Assembly (NCBI GenBank): GCA_014802705.1
Contig: JAAVBR010000067.1
Span: 1 to 5,902 of the forward strand
Length of the DNA stretch: 5,902 nt
Reading direction: 5' to 3'
Origin: a bacterium
GTDB taxonomy: Bacteria > Pseudomonadota > Alphaproteobacteria > Rs-D84
Part shown: positions 1 to 5,049 of the stretch, piece after piece
Layout: each line of letters starts with the position of its first letter
Position numbering within the stretch: the first letter of the stretch is position 1
Notes under the pieces: model-generated
The model's input: only the letters and a program-made list of their open reading frames with translations
The model's database searches: none
What the model was told of the DNA's origin: nothing
Made by a program: the position numbers and the translations under genes

Positions 1-1
1 G

Positions 2-1525
2 TTCCTGTGGTTTAATATCGGGTTGGAAATCAATATGCGCCGCCTGTGGCAAATGCGGCACACCATATTCGGCTTTGGCGCGGCCCAGGTGTTGATGGTG
101 GTGGCGATGCTGTTCCCGGTGTTGTTTGGCGTCACGTCGTGGACCATTATGGGGGCGGTGATGGTGGCCTTGATCCTGGCGATGTCGTCCATGAGCGAAG
201 ATCTGCAAATCCTGGCCGATCGCAATGCGCTGGGGACGACGATGGGCAAGCAGACGTTTTCCATTTTGTTGTTCCAGGATCTGTTGTCGATTCCGTTGTT
301 GGCGATGGTGCCGGTCTTGGCGGGGAAATCCATCAATTTGGGGGCGACGGTCATTGACATTGTGGTGTTGTCGGTCGGATTGATTCTGGGGGTGATGATT
401 GTCGGGCGGTTGATTTTAAATCCCTTGATGCGGGGCATTGCGCGCCTGCGATCCAAAGAGGTCTTTTTGTTGGCCGTGGTGTTGAACATTATCGTGTGGG
501 CGGTGGTGTTGGATATGTTGGGATTGCCGTCGTCGTTGGGGGCGTTTTTGGCGGGGATGCTGTTGTCGGAAACGATTTATCAGCACCAGGTGCGTGCCGA
601 AATCGAACCGTACACGACGCTGTTTATGGCGCTGTTCTTTGTGGCGTTGGGTATGGGATTGAACGTGCCGTTTTTGATGCAGCATTGGGCGATGGTGTTG
701 CTGGGGTTGGGGGGATTGATCTTTATCAAATTTGTGGCGATCTATATCGTGGCGCGTGTGCGCGGGGTGTCGTCCCGGGATGCGTCCATGATTGCGCTGA
801 TCCTGGCCCAGGGGGGCGAATTTGGCCTGTTGATTTTACAGACCATGAAGCACAGCGGGATCGAGGCCATTCCCACCACGCACGAAGAAATTTTAACCGC
901 GATTATTATTTTATCGATTATGGCGACGCCGATTTTGTTGGCGATTTATGACATGTTACAGCGGCGCGGATGGTTGTGTGCCCATTGGGGCGCCAAAGAT
1001 GTCACGCGCCCGCAAAACGCTGCGGCGGCCGAGGTGATTATCTGTGGATTCGGCCGTGTGGGGCAGATTGTGGCCCAGATGTTGGATCGCGCGGGGGTGC
1101 GGTATGTGGCCCTGGATTTGAATGTGGATGCGGTGATGCATGGGCGGGACATGGGATATAATGTCTGTTATGGGGATACGACGTCCGAACGCGTGATGCG
1201 TGACATGGGATTGGCCCCGCGGCGGACGCGTGCCGTGGTGGTGGCGTTGGATAATTCGACGACGGCGCATAACACGGTGGCCTGTGTGCGCGCGATTGCC
1301 CCGCGGGTGCGGATCTTTGCCCGGGCGCGCAATTTGGCTGAATCGCGGGCCTTGATCGACGACGGCGTGCAAGAGGCCCAGCCCGAAACCATTGAATCAT
1401 CGTTCCGATTGGCCTATGGCGTGTTGGAAAACATCGGGGTGTCCGAACGGCGGATTGATGATTTGCTGGATGAAATGCGGGCGAATAATTATGCCGCCTT
1501 GGCCAATGGCGAAGAACGCCGGTAA
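2..1525 (+). CDS. Kef-type (CPA2) monovalent cation:proton antiporter with C-terminal TrkA-N domain, 5' partial
   Basis: Inner-membrane antiporter expected to exchange K+ or Na+ for H+, gated by a cytosolic nucleotide-binding domain. The frame is open from base 2, and the first residues (FLWFNIGLEI) match the usual Kef stretch ahead of 'RRLW'. The TTG at 23 is therefore not the real start, and the N-terminus (perhaps 50-60 residues) lies outside the window. About ten hydrophobic segments follow. They include the family FQD motif (nt 272-280) and the LAQGGEF motif (nt 803-823). After a linker comes a Rossmann fold with GFGRVG (nt 1046-1063) and an acidic residue ending the second strand (Asp, nt 1115-1117), which favours NAD(H). 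The conserved tail 'PETIESS' follows, and no TrkA-C domain is visible. An odd feature is that the usual ALSSTAxxLQ motif reads AMSSMSEDLQ, placing Glu-Asp in a membrane segment. The exact ion cannot be told from sequence. Confidence 0.92.
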   Translation, partial: FLWFNIGLEINMRRLWQMRHTIFGFGAAQVLMVVAMLFPVLFGVTSWTIMGAVMVALILAMSSMSEDLQILADRNALGTTMGKQTFSILLFQDLLSIPLLAMVPVLAGKSINLGATVIDIVVLSVGLILGVMIVGRLILNPLMRGIARLRSKEVFLLAVVLNIIVWAVVLDMLGLPSSLGAFLAGMLLSETIYQHQVRAEIEPYTTLFMALFFVALGMGLNVPFLMQHWAMVLLGLGGLIFIKFVAIYIVARVRGVSSRDASMIALILAQGGEFGLLILQTMKHSGIEAIPTTHEEILTAIIILSIMATPILLAIYDMLQRRGWLCAHWGAKDVTRPQNAAAAEVIICGFGRVGQIVAQMLDRAGVRYVALDLNVDAVMHGRDMGYNVCYGDTTSERVMRDMGLAPRRTRAVVVALDNSTTAHNTVACVRAIAPRVRIFARARNLAESRALIDDGVQEAQPETIESSFRLAYGVLENIGVSERRIDDLLDEMRANNYAALANGEERR

Positions 1526-1551
1526 AGGCATTTTATAGGAAGTTTTTCCGT

Positions 1552-1590
1552 ATCGCGTCGGGGGTCCCCGGCGCGATTTATATTTGCTTT
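1552..1590 (+). terminator. Probable intrinsic terminator after the antiporter gene
   Basis: An almost perfect inverted repeat lies at 1552-1563 and 1566-1577. It gives an 11-bp GC-rich stem with one G-U pair and a GGTC loop, starting 26 nt after the stop codon. A T-rich but interrupted tract follows (1578-1590). The imperfect T-run makes termination probable rather than certain. The tail overlaps the -35 box of the lspA promoter. Confidence 0.55.
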
Positions 1591-1612
1591 TGGGGGGCGG
1601 CCTTGCTATATT
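1584..1612 (+). promoter_or_regulatory. Sigma70-type promoter for lspA-yidC
   Basis: TTGCTT (1584-1589) and TATATT (1607-1612) are separated by exactly 17 nt. Transcription would start near 1619, leaving a leader of about 14 nt before the lspA ATG. The small-RNA promoter at 4538-4510 carries the same -35 hexamer, TTGCTT, with the same spacing, which supports this as the host's promoter style. Confidence 0.65.
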
Positions 1613-1621
1613 GCGCAAAAC

Positions 1622-1635
1622 GGGGAAAAGGAATG
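1622..1635 (+). promoter_or_regulatory. lspA ribosome binding site and start codon choice
   Basis: GGGGA (1622-1626) lies 6 nt before the ATG at 1633. The same frame is open from a TTG at 1603, but that codon lies between the promoter spacer and the expected transcription start, so it cannot be the start. ATG 1633 gives the usual MKK...ILAIIF signal-anchor beginning. Confidence 0.7.
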
Positions 1636-2157
1636 AAGAAAGTCACAAAAATTTTAGCGATTATTTTCGGCGTGATCGCCGCGGATCAATTGAGTAAGGG
1701 ATATTTAATCTATCTGTTGACCGGGCGGGTGCCGGGCATGGTGGACGCGTGGGATCTGGTGTCGGTGCCGTATTTGATACGCCAGGTGAACGCGTTCTTG
1801 AACATTGTCTTTACGTGGAATCCGGGGGCGTCGTTTTCATTGCTGCGCGGGGTGGGGGAATATGCCCCGTGGGCGATTGCGTTGATCACGGCGGCGATTG
1901 TCGGGTTTATTTTGCATTATTTGTTCCGGCGTTCGTGCGATCCGGAACAGGTGCCGTTGGCCTTGATCGCCGGCGGGGCGATTGGGAACCTGATCGATCG
2001 CGTGCGGTTTGGGGCCGTGGTGGATTTTATCGACGCACATGTGGGCGGATGGCATTGGCCGGCGTTTAATGTGGCCGACACTTGTATTGTGTTGGGGGTC
2101 GCCCTATTTATCTTGAAATGGTATATCGAACGGCGCAAGTGCACCCGGGCGATGTAA
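1633..2157 (+). CDS. lspA: Lipoprotein signal peptidase (signal peptidase II)
   Basis: Inner-membrane aspartyl protease that removes signal peptides from prolipoproteins after diacylglyceryl transfer to the lipobox cysteine. The protein has 174 residues, close to the family norm, with four predicted membrane helices. All conserved boxes are visible: DQLSK (18-22), NPGASFS (63-69), GGAIGNLIDR (114-123) and FNVAD (145-149). The catalytic pair is Asp122 in GNLIDR and Asp149 in FNVAD, and both are present. A basic tail (ERRKCTRAM) ends the protein. It is the first gene of a two-gene unit, ending 21 nt before yidC. The lipoprotein encoded on the opposite strand at 3816-4235 would be one of its substrates. 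Confidence 0.97.
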   Translation: MKKVTKILAIIFGVIAADQLSKGYLIYLLTGRVPGMVDAWDLVSVPYLIRQVNAFLNIVFTWNPGASFSLLRGVGEYAPWAIALITAAIVGFILHYLFRRSCDPEQVPLALIAGGAIGNLIDRVRFGAVVDFIDAHVGGWHWPAFNVADTCIVLGVALFILKWYIERRKCTRAM

Positions 2158-2178
2158 CGGACCAAAAGGAATCAAAGA

Positions 2179-3771
2179 ATGGTGAAATATCTGGATCAGA
2201 ATAATTCGGGCTTTGCCCAGTGGAACACCAACCGGACGGCGGTGGCCGGGACAAAATCGGGGCTGTCGCGCGCGCTGTGGTGGGTGGTGATCTTTTTGGC
2301 GTCGTGGTGGCTGGTGTCTGTGTGGATGGGACCGAAACAGACCACCCCGGCGGCGGAATCTGCCCCGGCGCCGGTGGCGGCCGACCTGTCGCGGGTGCCG
2401 GTGTTTGATGCGGCCAATGATCAAATCAGCGCCCGGATCCAAGGCCTGCGGATTACGAATATTGAATTAAAGGATTTCAAGGCCACGGATAAATCCGGGG
2501 ACAGTGTGGTGGTCTTGCTGGGGGAAAACAACGATTTTGCCGAAGTGGGGCTGCTCTCCACCGGGACAACGGCGCCGGGGGTGGACACGGTCTGGAAAAC
2601 GGATGCGGAAACCGGCACGTTGACGTGGAAAAATAAAGACGGCGTGTCGTATCGCCGCGTGGTGTCCAGCGATGGCTATATCATCACGGTGCGTGACGAA
2701 ATCACCAATAAATCCGGCCGCGATATTTCCATCGCGCCCTATGCCCGGATTGTGCGGACCGGGGACACGTCGCGCAGCGCGGGCGTCTTTACCGGGGCCA
2801 TGGTGCGGGCCAACGGGGATATCGAACGCGAAGACTGGCGCGATTTGGGGCGGCGGGCGTACGCCTTTACCACGGTGGACGGCTTTGCGGGTTTTGCGGA
2901 TCAATATTGGGAAACGATTTTATCGGTGGACAGTCCCGATCAAACCATTCGCGTAAAGCGTACCGATGCCACATTGGATGCCGGCCGGTACCAGGCCGAT
3001 GCCGCGGCCGCCGCGGTCGCGATTGCCCATGGGGCAACCCACACGATCCAGACGCGCCTGTATGCCGGGCCGCGGGATCAAAAGATCCTGGGGGCGGCCG
3101 ATGCCCAGATTCCCGGCATTTCGCGCACAATGGATTACGGGTGGTTCTGGTTCTTGACGCGGCCGATGCTGTGGATTTTAAATACCTTGAATGCGTGGGT
3201 GATGAATTATGGCGTGGCGATTATTTTGCTGACGCTTGCGCTGCGCGGGGTGCTGTGGCCGCTGACGCGTAAATCCTATGCGTCCATGATGGCCATGCAA
3301 AAGATGCAGCCGGAAATGGCCCGCATCCAAAAGCAATTTGCCCAGGATAAACCCCGCATGCAGATGGAAATGATGCGCCTGTACCAGACGCACAAGACGT
3401 CGCCGATGTCGGGGTGTCTGCCGATGCTGATCCAGATTCCGATTTTCTTTGCGCTGTACAAGGCCCTGTTGATTTCGGTCCAGATGCGGTCGGCGCATTT
3501 CCTGTGGATTTCGGATTTGGCGACGATGGATCCGTACTTTATCTTGCCGATCCTGATGGGGGCGACAATGTGGTGGCAACAGAAATTGCAATCGGCCGGG
3601 ACGAAATCCGCCGGCAATGATGTCGCCGCCCAGACGCAACGGATGATGCGTTGGATGCCGTTGCTGTTCACCGTGATGTTTGCATGGATGCCGGCGGGAT
3701 TGGTGCTGTATTGGACGGTGTCGAACGTGTTCGGCATTGTACAGATGTATATCATCAAACGCCGGAAATAA
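2179..3771 (+). CDS. yidC: Membrane protein insertase YidC (Oxa1 family)
   Basis: Inserts and folds inner-membrane proteins, alone or with SecYEG. The protein has 530 residues. Transmembrane helix 1 is at about 33-50, followed by a Pro/Ala-rich linker (52-68) and a large periplasmic beta-sandwich domain (about 75-310). The conserved C-terminal insertase core spans about 320-527 with five helices. The core shows the hydrophilic-groove arginine in LALRGVLWPLT (Arg356), the cytoplasmic coiled-coil loop (MQKMQPEMARIQKQF onward, 373-405), the GCLPMLIQIPIF motif (412-423) and a basic C-terminal tail (KRRK). AAAAGGA (2164-2170) lies 8 nt before the ATG. An oddity is that about 32 polar residues precede helix 1, whereas proteobacterial YidC usually begins almost directly with it. 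There is no rpmH-rnpA upstream, the common yidC neighbourhood; lspA stands there instead. A strong hairpin terminator begins at the stop codon. Confidence 0.97.
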   Translation: MVKYLDQNNSGFAQWNTNRTAVAGTKSGLSRALWWVVIFLASWWLVSVWMGPKQTTPAAESAPAPVAADLSRVPVFDAANDQISARIQGLRITNIELKDFKATDKSGDSVVVLLGENNDFAEVGLLSTGTTAPGVDTVWKTDAETGTLTWKNKDGVSYRRVVSSDGYIITVRDEITNKSGRDISIAPYARIVRTGDTSRSAGVFTGAMVRANGDIEREDWRDLGRRAYAFTTVDGFAGFADQYWETILSVDSPDQTIRVKRTDATLDAGRYQADAAAAAVAIAHGATHTIQTRLYAGPRDQKILGAADAQIPGISRTMDYGWFWFLTRPMLWILNTLNAWVMNYGVAIILLTLALRGVLWPLTRKSYASMMAMQKMQPEMARIQKQFAQDKPRMQMEMMRLYQTHKTSPMSGCLPMLIQIPIFFALYKALLISVQMRSAHFLWISDLATMDPYFILPILMGATMWWQQKLQSAGTKSAGNDVAAQTQRMMRWMPLLFTVMFAWMPAGLVLYWTVSNVFGIVQMYIIKRRK

Positions 3772-3801
3772 AAAATCCCGCCGAATGGCGGGATTTTTTT
3801 T
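3771..3801. terminator. Strong bidirectional intrinsic terminator between yidC and the convergent lipoprotein gene
   Basis: ATCCCGCC (3775-3782) and GGCGGGAT (3787-3794) form a perfect 8-bp stem with a GAAT loop, lengthened by flanking A-T pairs. Eight T's (3794-3801) follow on the + strand. On the - strand the stem is followed by TTTTTATTT, so it can also end the lipoprotein transcript, whose stop codon is at 3816-3818. Confidence 0.93.
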
Positions 3802-3815
3802 ATTCCACAGAATAT

Positions 3816-4235
3816 TTATTTATATGATATTTTGCCAGACCAACCGGTGATCCATGTCGTTGTTGTTCCCAACAAGCATCGATTTCCGAACAAACACAAC
3901 AAACCATCGCGCTTGCTGTGATATTGGGGGGATACAATAACATCGGCGCCTGATGTTGATAGGGCGTCATAAACCGCCCCTGCGACGCATGCATCTTTGG
4001 ACAGAGCCCCGAAATTTGTATCATTTGTCGGCAAGTATGTTTGATCCGTGGGGGTAATCAATTGAAAGAAAAGATGTTCACATCGTGAAACACCAGTGAT
4101 GCGCTCTCCAACATTTACCTTTGCTTCCACATTGCTAAAGACCGTTGGATTAAGATACATGCTAGGCGCGCTTTCTTGAAAACTTGTGCATGCAGATAAG
4201 GTACATAACGTACCCAAAAGAATATATTTTTTCAT
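3816..4235 (-). CDS. Small secreted lipoprotein of unknown function
   Basis: The protein has 139 residues from the ATG at 4235. It begins with a lipoprotein signal peptide: basic MKK, hydrophobic YILLGTLCT, then lipobox LSAC with the lipidated Cys16. A +2 Thr suggests outer-membrane sorting. The mature part has four further cysteines (52, 83, 114, 120), enough for two disulfides. A GADVIVSPQY segment (97-105) is followed by a CLFGNRC hairpin and an ITGWSGKI C-terminus. The general pattern resembles small Gram-negative envelope lipoproteins that end in a 'VTGxxGxI'-like strand, but I cannot name a family. The frame extends to an ATG at 4313, but the extra residues are polar and include no signal. 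AAGAGG at 4247-4242 is correctly spaced only for 4235. The gene converges on yidC, and a terminator-like hairpin lies just ahead of its ribosome binding site. Confidence 0.85.
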   Translation of the reverse strand: MKKYILLGTLCTLSACTSFQESAPSMYLNPTVFSNVEAKVNVGERITGVSRCEHLFFQLITPTDQTYLPTNDTNFGALSKDACVAGAVYDALSTSGADVIVSPQYHSKRDGLLCLFGNRCLLGTTTTWITGWSGKISYK

Positions 4236-4247
4236 ACCCATCCTCTT
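4235..4247 (-). promoter_or_regulatory. Ribosome binding site deciding the lipoprotein start
   Basis: On the - strand AAGAGG (4247-4242) stands 6 nt before the ATG at 4235-4233. Another in-frame ATG at 4241-4239 abuts the AAGAGG with no spacing and is less likely. Only 7 nt separate this site from the T-run of the upstream terminator-like hairpin. Confidence 0.75.
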
Positions 4248-4254
4248 GTTTGGT

Positions 4255-4289
4255 AAAAAACGAAAACCGTCCAGCAAAGACAGGACGGT
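4255..4289 (-). terminator. Intrinsic terminator or attenuator upstream of the lipoprotein gene
   Basis: On the - strand ACCGTCC (4289-4283) and GGACGGT (4272-4266) form a perfect 7-bp stem with a 10-nt loop. It is followed by TTT, CG and six T's (4265-4255). This is a good Rho-independent terminator shape. It would end the structured RNA starting near 4504, or attenuate transcription into the lipoprotein gene 20 nt downstream. Its 5' arm shares three bases (4289-4287) with an upstream long-range stem. Confidence 0.75.
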
Positions 4290-4504
4290 CGGGGAGTTTG
4301 CGAAATCATACATTCAATGATTCTGTTGGCCTTTCGGAAAAATCCGTGTTTTATAGCCAACAGCCCCCCGACCACTTTTAATAGTCAGGGATAAATAACG
4401 ATGCGAATCCACAGGAAGCATATCGGATTGACGATGGCCCACTGTTTTGCACCGGAATGTAAAGGCTCGCAAAAGCCCCGAACCAAGTGTCCCCACTGGT
4501 TCGG
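4255..4504 (-). ncRNA. Candidate structured small RNA or long structured leader, about 250 nt
   Basis: This stretch has no convincing ORF. It has its own promoter (4538-4510), a terminator (4289-4255) and a chain of stem-loops. In - strand order the first is CCGAACC/GGTTCGG continued by AGTG/CACT (4504-4478), which is 11 bp with one bulge and a GGGA loop and starts where transcription should begin. Next is GGCTT/GAGCC (4477-4464 region). A three-way junction follows, closed by GGTCGGGG/CCCCGACC (4373-4366 with 4294-4287). It encloses CTGTTGGC/GCCAACAG (4363-4356 with 4330-4323), which contains an inner CGGA/TCCG, and AATCAT/ATGATT (4322-4317 with 4309-4304). I looked for hallmarks of tmRNA, RNase P RNA, SRP RNA and common riboswitches and saw none. 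Whether it acts alone or as a leader for the lipoprotein gene is open. Confidence 0.58.
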
Positions 4505-4509
4505 TTCCC

Positions 4510-4538
4510 ATTATACTGGGATCAGGGAATGAAAGCAA
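4510..4538 (-). promoter_or_regulatory. Near-consensus sigma70-type promoter for the structured RNA
   Basis: On the - strand TTGCTT (4538-4533) and TATAAT (4515-4510) are separated by exactly 17 nt. The -10 box is perfect and the -35 box matches that of the lspA promoter. The start would fall near 4504-4502, at the base of the first hairpin of the RNA. It points away from the GIY-YIG gene. Confidence 0.75.
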
Positions 4539-4550
4539 AGGAATTTTTAG

Positions 4551-4572
4551 CATCCGACCGCGCCGGGAATAA
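4551..4572 (+). repeat. Degenerate REP-like palindrome at the left of the element
   Basis: CCGCGC followed by CGGGAATA matches the reverse complement of the intact right palindrome (CCGCGC, AGG, CGGGAATA) with a 3-nt deletion in the centre and changes in the outer arm. It lies directly against the left 14-nt inverted repeat, in the same relation as on the right side. Confidence 0.5.
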
Positions 4573-4586
4573 GGTCTATAAAATTA
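4573..4586 (+). repeat. Left 14-nt inverted repeat of the GIY-YIG element
   Basis: GGTCTATAAAATTA is the exact reverse complement of 4933-4946 and of 5034-5047. The open frame of the nuclease (from TTG 4587) begins at the next base. It also holds TATAAA (4577-4582), which could serve as a -10 box for the gene. Confidence 0.85.
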
Positions 4587-4595
4587 TTGCGCAAG

Positions 4596-4943
4596 ATGCC
4601 TGTTCCGATTAAACTGGAATCCATGCGGGAATATCATTTTTGGGTTTATATTTTATTTGATGAACGTGCCCAGGCAACCTATATCGGTATAACAAACAAC
4701 CTGGAACGACGTATGATTGAACATAAAATGGGACTGGTTGATGGGTATACCAAAGAACACAACATTCACAAATTGGGATATTTTGAACATTACAAATACA
4801 TCAATGACGCGATTGCCCGTGAAAAGATATTAAAAAAATGGAATCGTGCATGGAAGTATCGATTGATCGAGACCATGAATCCCAATTGGAATGATTTATC
4901 CGTCGGCTTGGATGAGTACATCAAAAATATGGTAATTTTATAG
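4596..4943 (+). CDS. GIY-YIG family endonuclease, small single-domain type
   Basis: Predicted DNA-cleaving enzyme of the small GIY-YIG (UvrC N-terminal/URI-like) family. These proteins consist of little more than the catalytic domain. From ATG 4596 it has 115 residues. The catalytic motifs are in order: WVYIL (the 'GIY' half, residues 16-20) and TYIGITNNLERRMIEH (the 'YIG' half with the conserved Arg). The family signatures YTKEHNIHKLGYFEH, AIAREKILKKWNRAWK with its conserved Glu, and NPNWNDL follow. No clear ribosome binding site precedes any start. TTG 4587, ATG 4596 and ATG 4623 (MREYHF, where most relatives begin) are all possible. The gene sits exactly between two 14-nt inverted repeats, and its stop codon TAG (4941-4943) is inside the right one. 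Its A-rich codon use contrasts with the G-rich left block, which fits a mobile origin. Repair or mobility roles cannot be separated by sequence alone. Confidence 0.92.
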   Translation: MPVPIKLESMREYHFWVYILFDERAQATYIGITNNLERRMIEHKMGLVDGYTKEHNIHKLGYFEHYKYINDAIAREKILKKWNRAWKYRLIETMNPNWNDLSVGLDEYIKNMVIL

Positions 4944-4946
4944 ACC
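4933..4946 (+). repeat. Right 14-nt inverted repeat overlapping the nuclease stop codon
   Basis: TAATTTTATAGACC is a perfect reverse complement of 4573-4586. It encodes the last residues and the TAG stop of the GIY-YIG gene. The identical 14-mer recurs as a direct repeat at 5034-5047. Confidence 0.85.
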
Positions 4947-4949
4947 AAC

Positions 4950-4977
4950 TTTCCATATAGAACTTAAAAACTATACT
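4950..4977 (+). promoter_or_regulatory. Weak candidate promoter reading into the palindrome pair
   Basis: TTTCCA (4950-4955) and TATACT (4972-4977) have a 16-nt spacer. Initiation would fall near 4984, at the first palindrome, so the RNA would carry both REP-like units. The -35 match is only four of six. Confidence 0.25.
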
Positions 4978-4980
4978 CTT

Positions 4981-5003
4981 GTCACTCCCGCGCAGGCGGG
5001 AGT
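4981..5003 (+). repeat. REP-like palindrome, copy 1
   Basis: GTC is followed by ACTCCCGC (4984-4991), GCAG and GCGGGAGT (4996-5003), a perfect 8-bp stem with a 4-nt loop. There is no T-run, so it is not a simple terminator. It lies in opposite orientation to copy 2 at 5050-5072. Confidence 0.85.
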
Positions 5004-5033
5004 GGGGCTATGAACCCTAAAGCCCTGTGCTTC

Positions 5034-5047
5034 TAATTTTATAGACC
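5034..5047 (+). repeat. Third copy of the 14-nt repeat, next to REP-like copy 2
   Basis: TAATTTTATAGACC is identical to 4933-4946, 101 nt further right. Here it runs on into TATTCCCG after one base, so its match to the left end extends to 23 nt with one mismatch. That makes it the better partner for the left terminus. Confidence 0.85.
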
Positions 5048-5049
5048 CT

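Noticed and set aside
1530..1538. ATTTTATAG after the antiporter gene, like part of the 14-nt repeat
   Set aside because: Only nine A/T-rich bases match, with no palindrome nearby. Chance is enough.
3771..3801. CCCGCC/GGCGGG hairpin as another REP-like unit
   Set aside because: It lacks the GTC/GAC flank and the REP core spacing, and has a T-run on each strand. It is a standard terminator.
4236..4313. N-terminal extension of the lipoprotein to ATG 4313
   Set aside because: It would bury the signal peptide behind 26 mostly polar residues and translate through the terminator hairpin. The ribosome binding site fits the start at 4235.
4184..4381. 65-codon open frame on the plus strand
   Set aside because: Antisense to the lipoprotein signal peptide and the structured RNA, with no ribosome binding site and no recognisable protein features.
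4255..4504. The structured RNA as tmRNA, RNase P RNA or SRP RNA
   Set aside because: No tag-peptide frame or tRNA-like ends, no RNase P conserved core, and no SRP tetraloop and symmetric-loop pattern were seen.
4314..4553. 79-codon open frame on the minus strand
   Set aside because: Its ATG at 4553 lies upstream of the -35 box of the strong promoter at 4538-4510, and its next ATG lies within the -10 region. It lacks a ribosome binding site, resembles no protein I know, and overlaps the stem-loops of the candidate RNA.
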